A stretch of DNA of 36,533 nucleotides. Origin: an uncultured Oscillospiraceae bacterium (GTDB lineage: Bacteria; Bacillota; Clostridia; Oscillospirales; Ruminococcaceae). How positions within the stretch are numbered: the first letter of the stretch is position 1; each line of letters starts with the position of its first letter. The notes under the pieces were generated by a model. The model ran no database searches. It was not told the DNA's origin and saw only the letters and a program-made list of their open reading frames with translations. The stretch spans positions 1-36,533 of the forward strand of contig CAJFJV010000019.1 in the NCBI GenBank assembly GCA_904384225.1, read 5' to 3'. Of the stretch, positions 25,210-32,679 are shown piece by piece. The position numbers were made by a program, and so were the translations under genes.

Positions 25210-25739
25210 AAAACCGCGTCCTTTAAAAGCTCTGCGCGTTCTTTTGAAAGCAGACGCTCGATTAGCGCAAAAGCAAACCGATCCGCCACACCGGCTCCGC
25301 GCGCCGTAATAAATATGCCGTCTGCCTCCACCGGGGCGCCGGTAACTACCGCGCCTAAAAGCTGCTCCTCAAAGCCGGTATAGCAGGTTGCACGCTTTTC
25401 CTTTAACAATCCCTTCCGGCCTAAAATAGAAGGCGCCGCACAGATCGCGCCAATCGGTATCTGCCTGTCTACACAATAATCTATCATGTTTAAAACGGCA
25501 GCCGAATGCTCCAAATTGAGAGTACCCGGCATGCCGCCCGGCAAAACGATCATCTGCACCTTTCCAGGATCCATCTCTTCCGGAAGGATATCTGCTTGCA
25601 CAGTAATACCATGCGAACCACGCACCAGCTTTCCCGTAACGCCCACTGTCTGCACCGAAAGTTCGCACCGGCGAAGATAATCGACAGGCGTCAGCGCCTC
25701 AACCTCTTCAAAACCATCTGCTAAAAAGACATAGATCAT
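25197..25739 (-). CDS. DJ-1/PfpI family protein
   Basis: This 180-residue protein is a DJ-1-type class I glutamine amidotransferase-like fold. It has ADGFEEVEALTPVD at the N-terminus with E14, and the nucleophile C100 in IGAICAAPSIL, the pair that corresponds to E18 and C106 of human DJ-1. Relatives include protein/nucleotide deglycase or glyoxalase candidates and stress chaperones; the activity is debated. GGAGGG six bases before the ATG at 25739 sets the start. The gene overlaps the cyclo-ligase gene by 13 bases. Confidence 0.93.
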   Translation of the reverse strand: MIYVFLADGFEEVEALTPVDYLRRCELSVQTVGVTGKLVRGSHGITVQADILPEEMDPGKVQMIVLPGGMPGTLNLEHSAAVLNMIDYCVDRQIPIGAICAAPSILGRKGLLKEKRATCYTGFEEQLLGAVVTGAPVEADGIFITARGAGVADRFAFALIERLLSKERAELLKDAVLCVK

Positions 25740-25781
25740 CGTTTTCCCTCCATTATTCAGCATCCGCCATGATTTTCCCTT

Positions 25782-26627
25782 TTAGTTTAACATCAAATTC
25801 ATATATCCGTCAATCTTTATCGGCATTTTTCGCCTTTCCTTTATCCCAATCGGCTTAATCATGCCATACGGCCTCTGCTTTCCATATACGCCTTCCGTCA
25901 AAATCCGCACAGCGCCTGTCTTTTCGCATAATACTCCTGCTGCATGGGACAAAGCATCGCCGAAAAGTGACGTTTCCCGGATATACAGCGTATTTCCGTC
26001 CTGCTCAAACGCGAGATAGCCGCTGCCGCAAGCGGTATGGGCCAGCAAGATTTCTCCTCCCGAACGCAGGAAATCTTCATACCGAAACCTGCATAGCGCT
26101 GGGCAGAGCTCAAACGATGCGCTGTGCAGGGACAAATATTTCTCCCGCAAATCGATGAAATCCTCAGCCTCACATGAGGAAAGCTCTGCCTTCGGATTCA
26201 AGCGCCGCGGTATCTGTTCAGTACCGTGAAAAAAATACGTCTGATATCCAAGCTTTTGATACATCGAAAAAAGCCGCCGGTTTGCCGGCACTAAAGCAAG
26301 AAACTGCACTTTTTCTTTTTCGGCTGTTTTGCAGGCGTATTTTTCAAGCGCCGTCATCACGCCTTGCTCGCGAAAAGCCGGATCCGTTGCCACCGCATAG
26401 ATATATCGGCTTTCATACGCCGAACTGCCCATACGAAAAACAGCCGGAAGCGAAAACTGCATGCCGGCCAACGTATCTTCTGAAACAGCCATAAAGCAGG
26501 CATGGTCAAATGGGGCGCAGGCAAAAAAAGCGGATATCATTTCCGGCGGGTCGCCGAAGACACGCTGCCACAACGCCAGCGCCGCAGTCTGCATCTTTTT
26601 ATCTCCCCGAAAAAGTTCTACAGTCAT
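25782..26627 (-). CDS. GNAT acetyltransferase with Eis-like C-terminal extension
   Basis: The first 140 residues of this 281-residue protein are a GNAT domain with the acetyl-CoA motif VATDPAFREQGVMTALEKYA and a following FSMYQKLGYQ. The remaining 140 residues resemble the second, degenerate half of Eis/tandem-GNAT enzymes, but I cannot assign a substrate. The ATG overlaps the DUF2156 gene stop (ATGA), so it is translationally coupled to it. It lies 42 bases before the DJ-1 gene in the same operon. Confidence 0.85.
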   Translation of the reverse strand: MTVELFRGDKKMQTAALALWQRVFGDPPEMISAFFACAPFDHACFMAVSEDTLAGMQFSLPAVFRMGSSAYESRYIYAVATDPAFREQGVMTALEKYACKTAEKEKVQFLALVPANRRLFSMYQKLGYQTYFFHGTEQIPRRLNPKAELSSCEAEDFIDLREKYLSLHSASFELCPALCRFRYEDFLRSGGEILLAHTACGSGYLAFEQDGNTLYIRETSLFGDALSHAAGVLCEKTGAVRILTEGVYGKQRPYGMIKPIGIKERRKMPIKIDGYMNLMLN

Positions 26628-27520
26628 TCAGCCAATGTCACTCCATATTTTGCCACTAAAAAAAGTGGGTGATAAGATTCCTTTGCACGCCGAAGCCCTG
26701 CAATTCCAAGATCTTCTTCTCGATTTACGTAGGTATAGCCCTGGCACATCTGCGCCAAAAATTCACGGTTGATGGCAGGATATGCCCCTTGTATATGGGA
26801 AAACGCCTTTTCAAAATGCACTACCACCGTATCGCTGTTCAGACGTTCCCCAACAGTGTAGGCCACTACTTTACCGTCTACTCGCAGCAACCCGCCAAAG
26901 CATCCGAGTTCTTCTAAATGGGTCATGCACAGTCGGATCGCACAGCGCTCTGCCAAAACACCTTCTTCCTTCAATTCGGCGTTTTCTATGCTCCATTGCC
27001 GGTTCATCTCCAGGCATTCCGAAGCATTGGCCGCTGTAATCGGTTCAAAAGACCAGTTATTCTTGTAAAAGTGTGCCAAATGATTTCGCTTCCCATGATA
27101 TTTTTTCCCGGAAAGATTGACAAGATCGGACACCAGATAAACGTAGTCTGCGTAGTCGCGATGCTCCGTGATACAAAATTTCCCCGGAAAAAGCCGTATG
27201 AGCTGTTCTTTATCCGCTTCTTCCACGCTGTGCATGCGGAAACGGATTCCCTGACTGCGGCAATATGCCAAAAGCGCTTCCATTACCGGTTTTATTTCAC
27301 CGGTCCCAGCCGGGTAAAGAAAAGAGATCCCATTCTCTCCTTCATCGTTGCGAAGCGCCACAATATAATAATCATTTATACGGCAGACCCGCGCATCATA
27401 CGTTCTGTGCCACGCATAATGATTGCCAAAACAATATTCGCAGGACATGTGGTGTGTGCGGCTTAAAATTTCCCGCATCCACGGTCCGTCTTGTAACGTA
27501 AGTTTGTGAAAGTCAAGCAT
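26624..27520 (-). CDS. DUF2156 (phosphatidylglycerol lysyltransferase C-terminal-like) protein
   Basis: This 298-residue soluble protein matches the DUF2156 pattern: early WMREIL...CEYCFGNHYAWH, then the basic KYHGKRNHLAHFYKNNW segment, and a C-terminal tandem GNAT-like half ending EEDLGIAGLRRAKESYHP. This is the catalytic fold of MprF-type aminoacyl-tRNA-dependent lipid lysylation, but there are no membrane helices, so a soluble aminoacyl- or acyl-transferase is likely and the acceptor is unknown. AAGGAG precedes the ATG. It overlaps tmk by eight bases and the GNAT gene by four. Confidence 0.9.
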   Translation of the reverse strand: MLDFHKLTLQDGPWMREILSRTHHMSCEYCFGNHYAWHRTYDARVCRINDYYIVALRNDEGENGISFLYPAGTGEIKPVMEALLAYCRSQGIRFRMHSVEEADKEQLIRLFPGKFCITEHRDYADYVYLVSDLVNLSGKKYHGKRNHLAHFYKNNWSFEPITAANASECLEMNRQWSIENAELKEEGVLAERCAIRLCMTHLEELGCFGGLLRVDGKVVAYTVGERLNSDTVVVHFEKAFSHIQGAYPAINREFLAQMCQGYTYVNREEDLGIAGLRRAKESYHPLFLVAKYGVTLAE

Positions 27521-28184
27521 AGAGCTCCTTATCTAAAATCATCAGTATTTCATTTGTTATAGCCTCTGGCGGCCGCGGGATCCCCGAAGACGCACAAGGA
27601 ATGACAATCCAGCCTTCCTTTTGCGCCGCATACGCAGCAGTACGCCCGCACTGTTCCAGATATCTTCGATTTTTTTCATGGATGTCCTTTTTCGTCTCAT
27701 CGCCGCCATACCGGCTTTCAATCAACCGGTCTGCCGTCTCACGCGGCATGTCCAGAAACAAAACCAGATCCGGGCGCGGAAGTCCCAGCTTTTCATATTC
27801 GTAATCCGAAAGCCACGCCAAAAAGCGATCCCATTCTTCAGACGGCAGCTTTCCCATTTGATGAATTGCATTGGAACTGACATAGCGCGTAGCAATGACA
27901 GTGCCGCCGGCATGATAAAAGTCACGCCAAAACTGTATGAAGCTGGCGTATCGATCCACAGCATAAAAACTCGAGGCGGCATAAGCATTCACATCGTCTG
28001 CATTGTCGGAGAAGGCGCCGGACAAATACATCCGAACCAAAGCGGAGGAAGGCTGCTCATAATCCGGAAAAGAAATCAGCTTCACACGTTTGCCGGCCGC
28101 GTTCAGGACATCGTACAAACGTTTCGCTTGTGTAGATTTTCCGGATCCATCCAATCCGTCTATCACGATCAGTTTCCCGCTCAT
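27513..28184 (-). CDS. tmk: Thymidylate kinase
   Basis: Tmk phosphorylates dTMP to dTDP. This 223-residue protein has the P-loop DGLDGSGKSTQ at residues 9-19, the DRY-like motif VDRYASFIQF and the RYVSSNAIHQMGKL segment. The start at 28184, ATG, shares one base with the thyX stop (TGATG) and has GGAGGGA upstream; the ORF extends 19 codons further upstream but without support. Next to thyX, the step that produces its substrate. Confidence 0.95.
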   Translation of the reverse strand: MSGKLIVIDGLDGSGKSTQAKRLYDVLNAAGKRVKLISFPDYEQPSSALVRMYLSGAFSDNADDVNAYAASSFYAVDRYASFIQFWRDFYHAGGTVIATRYVSSNAIHQMGKLPSEEWDRFLAWLSDYEYEKLGLPRPDLVLFLDMPRETADRLIESRYGGDETKKDIHEKNRRYLEQCGRTAAYAAQKEGWIVIPCASSGIPRPPEAITNEILMILDKELYA

Positions 28185-28981
28185 CACTTTCCCTCCTGAT
28201 GCGCATGCTCCGCCTCGCTGTGCAGTTTTGTATATTTGCACCTCATCTCAGCGGCTTGTCCACAGCTCATTTTCCCTTCGGAACATCCTTTTTTATAGCA
28301 GGACGGCCCTGCATTCCGAAATAGGGTTGGAGCTACCTCGCTGACCAATCGGAGCATTTCCTCTGCCGCTGCGCGGATCTCCCATTGTGCACGATTACAG
28401 CAGCGGTGCCGGAAAAAATTATACAGGCTGCGGGCGTTCATTGTAATGATCATCTGTGTATCGCAGGCATTTGGCAGGACAAAGCGCGCATCTTCAATCG
28501 CCTTTTTTTCTGCCATACGTTTCGCCTCTTTTTCATTTTTCCCTTCTGCAAGCAGCGCTGCGCAATGTTTCTCCTGCAGAATATCGGCAAGGCGGTTATA
28601 TGCCGCCAGATCCGCACGCATCGCTTCTTCATAGACGGAAAGCGCTTCCGGTGAATCGAGCACTTCAGGAGGTGTGATATAGGCAAAGCCGTCTTTTTTA
28701 ACGTAGCGCTGGCTCTGCACAGAAAACGAAGCGATACGATGGCGGGTAATCTGCGCCAAAAAAGCGCGGGAAACCCCTTCAATACCAAATGTAAAGCTTA
28801 CATGCTCAATCGGGCTCTCATGCCCCAAAGAAGCGAGCATCTCGACAAAATCGGCGGCTTTTTGATCGTCCAGCCCCTCATAAAGTCCGCTTGCCGTCGC
28901 GTTGGCCGCGTAACAAAGTTTGGCTGCCGCTGCCACAACCCGTTCCGGATTCGGCGTATATGAAAGCAATGTAATTTTCAT
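28184..28981 (-). CDS. thyX: Flavin-dependent thymidylate synthase
   Basis: ThyX makes dTMP from dUMP using FAD, NADPH and methylene-THF, releasing THF rather than DHF. The 265-residue protein has the ThyX signature RHRX7S at residues 80-90 (RHRIASFSVQS, then QRY) and the conserved NARSLYNFFRHRCCNRAQWEIR segment. The C-terminal tail has several cysteines (CYKKGCSEGKMSCG). GAGGAGG precedes the ATG. It is the first gene of the operon, just past a terminator-like hairpin at 29006-29033; I found no convincing promoter in the 77 bases upstream. Confidence 0.97.
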   Translation of the reverse strand: MKITLLSYTPNPERVVAAAAKLCYAANATASGLYEGLDDQKAADFVEMLASLGHESPIEHVSFTFGIEGVSRAFLAQITRHRIASFSVQSQRYVKKDGFAYITPPEVLDSPEALSVYEEAMRADLAAYNRLADILQEKHCAALLAEGKNEKEAKRMAEKKAIEDARFVLPNACDTQMIITMNARSLYNFFRHRCCNRAQWEIRAAAEEMLRLVSEVAPTLFRNAGPSCYKKGCSEGKMSCGQAAEMRCKYTKLHSEAEHAHQEGK

Positions 28982-29005
28982 CCTGCTTGTCCTCCTCTTT
29001 GCTGC

Positions 29006-29033
29006 GCAAAAAGAGGGCGCACCCTCTTTTTGC
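29006..29033 (-). terminator. Terminator after the cysteine-rich gene, upstream of thyX
   Basis: GCAAAAAGAGGG (29006-29017) pairs with CCCTCTTTTTGC (29022-29033) around a four-base loop. On the minus strand it has a T5 run inside the 3' arm. It lies between the 29059 gene and the thyX ribosome binding site and may end the first or attenuate the second. Confidence 0.82.
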
Positions 29034-29058
29034 TTCTATGGAACCTATGCTCATCCTG

Positions 29059-29868
29059 TTATTGTGTGCCGCCTGCACAATCAATATCCTCCAAACGCGG
29101 CGGGAAAAATTCGTTGACCGGAAACTTAATCTTTTTAAAAAGCTCGCATGGGTCATCCGCCGACGTTACACACTCCTTATCCGGAATGCAGAAATCATAA
29201 ACCGGTACCATCATCTGGACATTGCGTTCAAGCTGGACAATGGAAAACAGGCCGATACTGATGCAGACAATTTTGGCAGGCCGTACGCTGTCAAATTCAT
29301 CATCGAACAGCTTAGAAACGACTGCCGGACATGTAAACTGGACTTCCTTTCCGCAATCCGGCACATCGCATACCCGGCATGCCAGACAAATCGGATCGAC
29401 AACCGACAAATTTGCTGTAGGCAGGTTCTCATCACAGCAGCAATTCTTATCATTGTTGACAATCAATCGATTTGAAGTGAACTGATTGACACTTCCCTCG
29501 CTGCCATAGAGAATCACTTTTTTCTGAAATACGCTGATGCCTTCCACTTTTACCGGCGGCGTCATCGGTGATACAACCGCCTCCAGCTTTACAAGAAAAT
29601 AGAACGTCATATCCACCGAAAAAAATCCTTTGTTAAAAGGAACCGGCTCAACATCCATCAAAACAGTATACACCTGCACATTTTTGCACTTGACCGCAGT
29701 CGAGTTGTCGATGATCGACTGGTTCAACGGCGTAAAATAAACCTGCAAATCTTCTAAACAGTCCTTGTCGGAGCAGCTGTCATAAATCCGTCCGGCATTG
29801 ATGCAGACCGCCTCTTTAAAGCCGTTCTGTCCGCCGGACTGCTGCGCCGCAAATTTCGGTTCAGCCAT
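29059..29868 (-). CDS. Conserved-looking cysteine-rich protein of 269 residues, function unknown
   Basis: I do not recognise a named domain. The protein begins MAEPKFAAQQSGGQNG, is soluble, and has 17 cysteines in 269 residues, clustered in CSDKDC, NCCC, CLACRVC and CGKEVQFTC. It contains VEPVPFNKGFFSVDMTFYFLVKL and VILYGSEGSVNQF, which read like a beta-rich body, and I recall similar hypothetical proteins in Clostridia, but cannot name a function. A disulfide-rich spore-coat or structural protein would fit the composition and is a guess. GAGGAGG six bases before the ATG at 29868 sets the start; the longer ORF begins inside that site. It is alone on its transcript, behind a 145-base leader with a GC hairpin next to the ribosome binding site. 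Confidence 0.72.
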   Translation of the reverse strand: MAEPKFAAQQSGGQNGFKEAVCINAGRIYDSCSDKDCLEDLQVYFTPLNQSIIDNSTAVKCKNVQVYTVLMDVEPVPFNKGFFSVDMTFYFLVKLEAVVSPMTPPVKVEGISVFQKKVILYGSEGSVNQFTSNRLIVNNDKNCCCDENLPTANLSVVDPICLACRVCDVPDCGKEVQFTCPAVVSKLFDDEFDSVRPAKIVCISIGLFSIVQLERNVQMMVPVYDFCIPDKECVTSADDPCELFKKIKFPVNEFFPPRLEDIDCAGGTQ

Positions 29869-30019
29869 AAGAATCCTCCTCATCCTTTATCTCGGGAAGG
29901 CGACGCCCTCCCTGCAGGCGCGAAGAAATGAATACGCCTATTCCATAGTATGAGAAATCTCCCGTTTGGTGCACCGCAAAACACAAGGATATGCCGTACA
30001 ATCTGTACCGAACGCCTCT

Positions 30020-30048
30020 ATTTTACCATACCCTTCATTTTTCTTCAA
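30020..30048 (-). promoter_or_regulatory. Promoter of the cysteine-rich gene
   Basis: TTGAAG (30043-30048) and TAAAAT (30020-30025) are spaced by 17 bases on the minus strand. The leader to 29868 has the stem GGGAGGGC/GCCTTCCC (one G-U pair) close to the ribosome binding site. Confidence 0.65.
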
Positions 30049-30166
30049 CTAAAATCGAGACACGGGACACCTTTACCTTTTGCCGACAGGAAATCAATAT
30101 ATCCACGATATCCTTACATCAACCACATACAGCGCCCCATCCGCTCAAAAGGGTAAAAAACGTCTT

Positions 30167-30182
30167 GTTACCAAATTGTAAC
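30167..30182. promoter_or_regulatory. Inverted repeat next to the surface-operon promoter (possible operator)
   Basis: GTTAC (30167-30171) and GTAAC (30178-30182) flank CAAATT in a perfect inverted repeat. It ends one base before the -35 hexamer of the plus-strand promoter, where an activator or repressor could bind. Confidence 0.4.
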
Positions 30183-30211
30183 TTGCTATTTCGACACAAG
30201 CTCTGTACAAT
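30183..30211 (+). promoter_or_regulatory. Promoter of the surface operon
   Basis: TTGCTA (30183-30188) and TACAAT (30206-30211) are spaced by 17 bases. The leader to the ATG at 30287 is about 70 bases. The rest of the gap 29869-30286 holds the divergent promoter of the cysteine-rich gene; I see no other feature. Confidence 0.65.
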
Positions 30212-30286
30212 GGACATGAACATTTCCAGCCGTTTCTACAAATATCCCTTCGGTTGGAAAAACAATTTTTACAAGAGGTTCTTGTT

Positions 30287-31651
30287 ATGCGAAGAAAACA
30301 TTTATATCTTGCAATATTCTTTTGTATGCTTATTTTATTCTTTTTGCCGACTTCCTTCCCTGCTTCCGCTGAAACGTCAGATCAAGCGGCAAATGAATTG
30401 ACCGATTCTACATCCATTACGCTGAATGGGTCAACTTCCGGTATCGCTAAATTAAAAGACGGTTCCTATACCTCTAAAATCTCCTGTAAAGCTGGGGATA
30501 TTATAAGGATTTCTTCCGATTCTGAAATCTGGTCACTCTATTTGATTTTCGATCGCGTTCCGAAAAAATATACAGTTGAGAGCGGCGGGCAGATCCAAGC
30601 CTGCGGAACATCCGGATTTCTTCACGAAGTCATCCGCCCATCTACTCCCTCAAAAGAAGTGTCCATCACCCTTCCGGACACTATCCTGTGCGAGATCCGT
30701 CTTTTTTCAAAGGGGCAGCTGCCAGACACGGTTCAAGATTGGGAAGCACCATACAACGACTGTGACATGCTTCTTCTTCCAACGCATGCAGATGATGAAC
30801 ATATTTTTTTCGGCGGTATCATGCCCTATTATGCCGGCGAAAAAGGAATGAAAGTACAGGTGGCATATCTTACTAACCACTGGGGAGAGCCGTACCGCCC
30901 GCATGAACTGCTCAACGGCCTTTGGGAGGTTGGCATACGCGCTTATCCGGTGATATCTGAATTTTCTGACTATTATTCGGAAGCTTTGGAACACGCTAAA
31001 ACATTGTATGATACAGAAAAGATGCTTGCTTATGAAGTGGAACTCATCCGCCGGTTTAAGCCGGAAGTGGTCGTCGACCATGACATCAACGGCGAATATG
31101 GCCATGGTGTGCATATGCTGAACACTTGGCTTTTGCAGCAGGCAGTTGAGCAAAGCGGCAATGCGCAGTATTTTCCAGAATCCGCCCAAAAATACGGCAC
31201 ATTTGACGTGCAAAAAACGTATCTGCACCTCTATCCGGAAAATGAACTGATTATGGACGTTGATACTCCGCTTAAGGCGTTTGGCGGCAAAACAGCTTAT
31301 GAAGTGGCTGTTGCGGGTTTTTCCAAGCATGTATCGCAGCAAAAATGGTTTTCCGTCGAAAAGAGCGGGAAATACGACTGCCGCAAATTCGGACTTTACC
31401 GTACGACGGTGGGGCTTGACAGCGGAATTGGAGACTTTTTTGAAAATGTGACCTTTTCCGATGCACCGGATCCGCTTCCGCCAAAAGAAGAGAGCACGCA
31501 GGAGACGGCCTCTGACATACAAACCGAATCATCGGACACCGTCAGCAAAACGGAAAGCACACTCTCTTTCTGGTACTTGATCCCGATCGTTCTCGGTGCT
31601 GCTGTTTTGTTATGCTGCATCATTGTAATAAGGAGGAAAAAGGAAAAATGA
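30287..31651 (+). CDS. Secreted, membrane-anchored PIG-L family deacetylase
   Basis: This 454-residue protein has a signal peptide (MRRKHLYLAI followed by a hydrophobic stretch and a cleavage site near ASAE), an N-terminal beta-rich region (about 44-150), a PIG-L/LmbE domain and a C-terminal transmembrane helix with a basic tail (RRKKEK). The zinc-binding motif reads H167-A-D-D-E-H, so proline of the common HPDDE is alanine, with the second histidines in H273-G-V-H276. PIG-L enzymes hydrolyse N-acetyl groups from GlcNAc-containing glycans or lipids; the extracellular placement suggests a wall or capsule substrate. AAGAGG precedes the ATG. Its stop overlaps the next gene by four bases (ATGA). 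Confidence 0.9.
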   Translation: MRRKHLYLAIFFCMLILFFLPTSFPASAETSDQAANELTDSTSITLNGSTSGIAKLKDGSYTSKISCKAGDIIRISSDSEIWSLYLIFDRVPKKYTVESGGQIQACGTSGFLHEVIRPSTPSKEVSITLPDTILCEIRLFSKGQLPDTVQDWEAPYNDCDMLLLPTHADDEHIFFGGIMPYYAGEKGMKVQVAYLTNHWGEPYRPHELLNGLWEVGIRAYPVISEFSDYYSEALEHAKTLYDTEKMLAYEVELIRRFKPEVVVDHDINGEYGHGVHMLNTWLLQQAVEQSGNAQYFPESAQKYGTFDVQKTYLHLYPENELIMDVDTPLKAFGGKTAYEVAVAGFSKHVSQQKWFSVEKSGKYDCRKFGLYRTTVGLDSGIGDFFENVTFSDAPDPLPPKEESTQETASDIQTESSDTVSKTESTLSFWYLIPIVLGAAVLLCCIIVIRRKKEK

Positions 31652-32667
31652 AAATCAAAGGCGCAATTGCCGTAGGAAAACCCACTGGACGTATCAGGCG
31701 TATACTCGGCCGCAGCGCAATTGTTTTGGGAATTACACTCGGCGCTGTCCTTATCTTGTTTTATTCCGCCATGCTCATTATTTGCTATGGCCCGTCTCCC
31801 CGTGCGCGCGACCTCTTTGTGAACACTTGTATGGAGACCAGTTTCGCTAAATACTTTCCCCCGCTTGTTATGTCGCGTGCCCGCATTGAAGAAATCGAAG
31901 CGGCCAACGCACTGATTGACAATGGTGAAGTAACCGACAGCAGCCAAGATTTTACTAACATTTCGCAGGATGCCGCACAGCCTGATATTGAAATTGTTGA
32001 TGTAGTAGGTTCCACTTATAAAGGGAAAATGATGATCGTTAAGGATCCTTCACGGGTAGTGGTCGGAACTTCTTCTGAAACATTCAGTTCTTCTACACCC
32101 GGAAAAAAGCTGGATCAGATTATTGCAGATGCCGGCGCTGTAGCCGGAACCAACGCCGGAGGGTTTGTTGATGACGGAGGTGTCGGAAACGGCGGCATGC
32201 CGCTCGGCATTGTCATTAAAGATGGAAATCTTTTGCTTGGTTCCCGTTCCACAAAGGAAACCCTTGTTGGATTCGATCAAAAAAATGTGCTTCATGTCGG
32301 TACCATGACGGCTGGGGAAGCTCTGGATAAAGGAATCCGTGATGCTGTAAGCTTTGGCCCCGCCTTAATAATCAACGGAAACCCGGCGGAAAATGCAGGG
32401 TCCGGAGGGGGCCTGAATCCGCGTACTGCAATCGGGCAGCGTGCAGACGGTTCTGTGCTGCTTCTTGTAATCGACGGCCGTCAGCCGCACAGTCTTGGCG
32501 CAACACACAAAGACTTGGTCGATATTATGGTACAATTTGATGCAATCAATGCCTGTAACTTAGACGGCGGATCCTCCTCCATGCTTTATTATGAAGGTGA
32601 GCTGCAAAATGTATGCTCTTCACTGTATGGGCCGCGGCGGATCCCTACTGCTATTCTTGTAATGTAA
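31648..32667 (+). CDS. Membrane-anchored phosphodiester glycosidase (NAGPA domain) protein
   Basis: This 339-residue protein has a cytoplasmic N-terminus, one hydrophobic helix (near 23-46) and an extracytoplasmic NAGPA/DUF2233 domain with GTNAGGF, VSFGPALIING, ALGATHKDLV-like sequence and the terminal NLDGGSSSMLYYEG motif. Such proteins cleave the phosphodiester between N-acetylglucosamine (or related sugars) and a phosphate-linked partner. AGGAGG and the ATGA overlap with the PIG-L gene point to co-expression. A function in trimming a phosphodiester-linked surface glycan is inferred. Confidence 0.92.
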   Translation: MKIKGAIAVGKPTGRIRRILGRSAIVLGITLGAVLILFYSAMLIICYGPSPRARDLFVNTCMETSFAKYFPPLVMSRARIEEIEAANALIDNGEVTDSSQDFTNISQDAAQPDIEIVDVVGSTYKGKMMIVKDPSRVVVGTSSETFSSSTPGKKLDQIIADAGAVAGTNAGGFVDDGGVGNGGMPLGIVIKDGNLLLGSRSTKETLVGFDQKNVLHVGTMTAGEALDKGIRDAVSFGPALIINGNPAENAGSGGGLNPRTAIGQRADGSVLLLVIDGRQPHSLGATHKDLVDIMVQFDAINACNLDGGSSSMLYYEGELQNVCSSLYGPRRIPTAILVM

Positions 32668-32679
32668 GGAGATACTTTT

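Noticed and set aside
27621-28199. Plus-strand ORF of 192 codons opposite tmk
   Set aside because: It is antisense to tmk and has no supporting signals.
30707-31522. Minus-strand ORF of 271 codons opposite the PIG-L gene
   Set aside because: It is an antisense shadow; the plus-strand product has clear motifs and a signal peptide.
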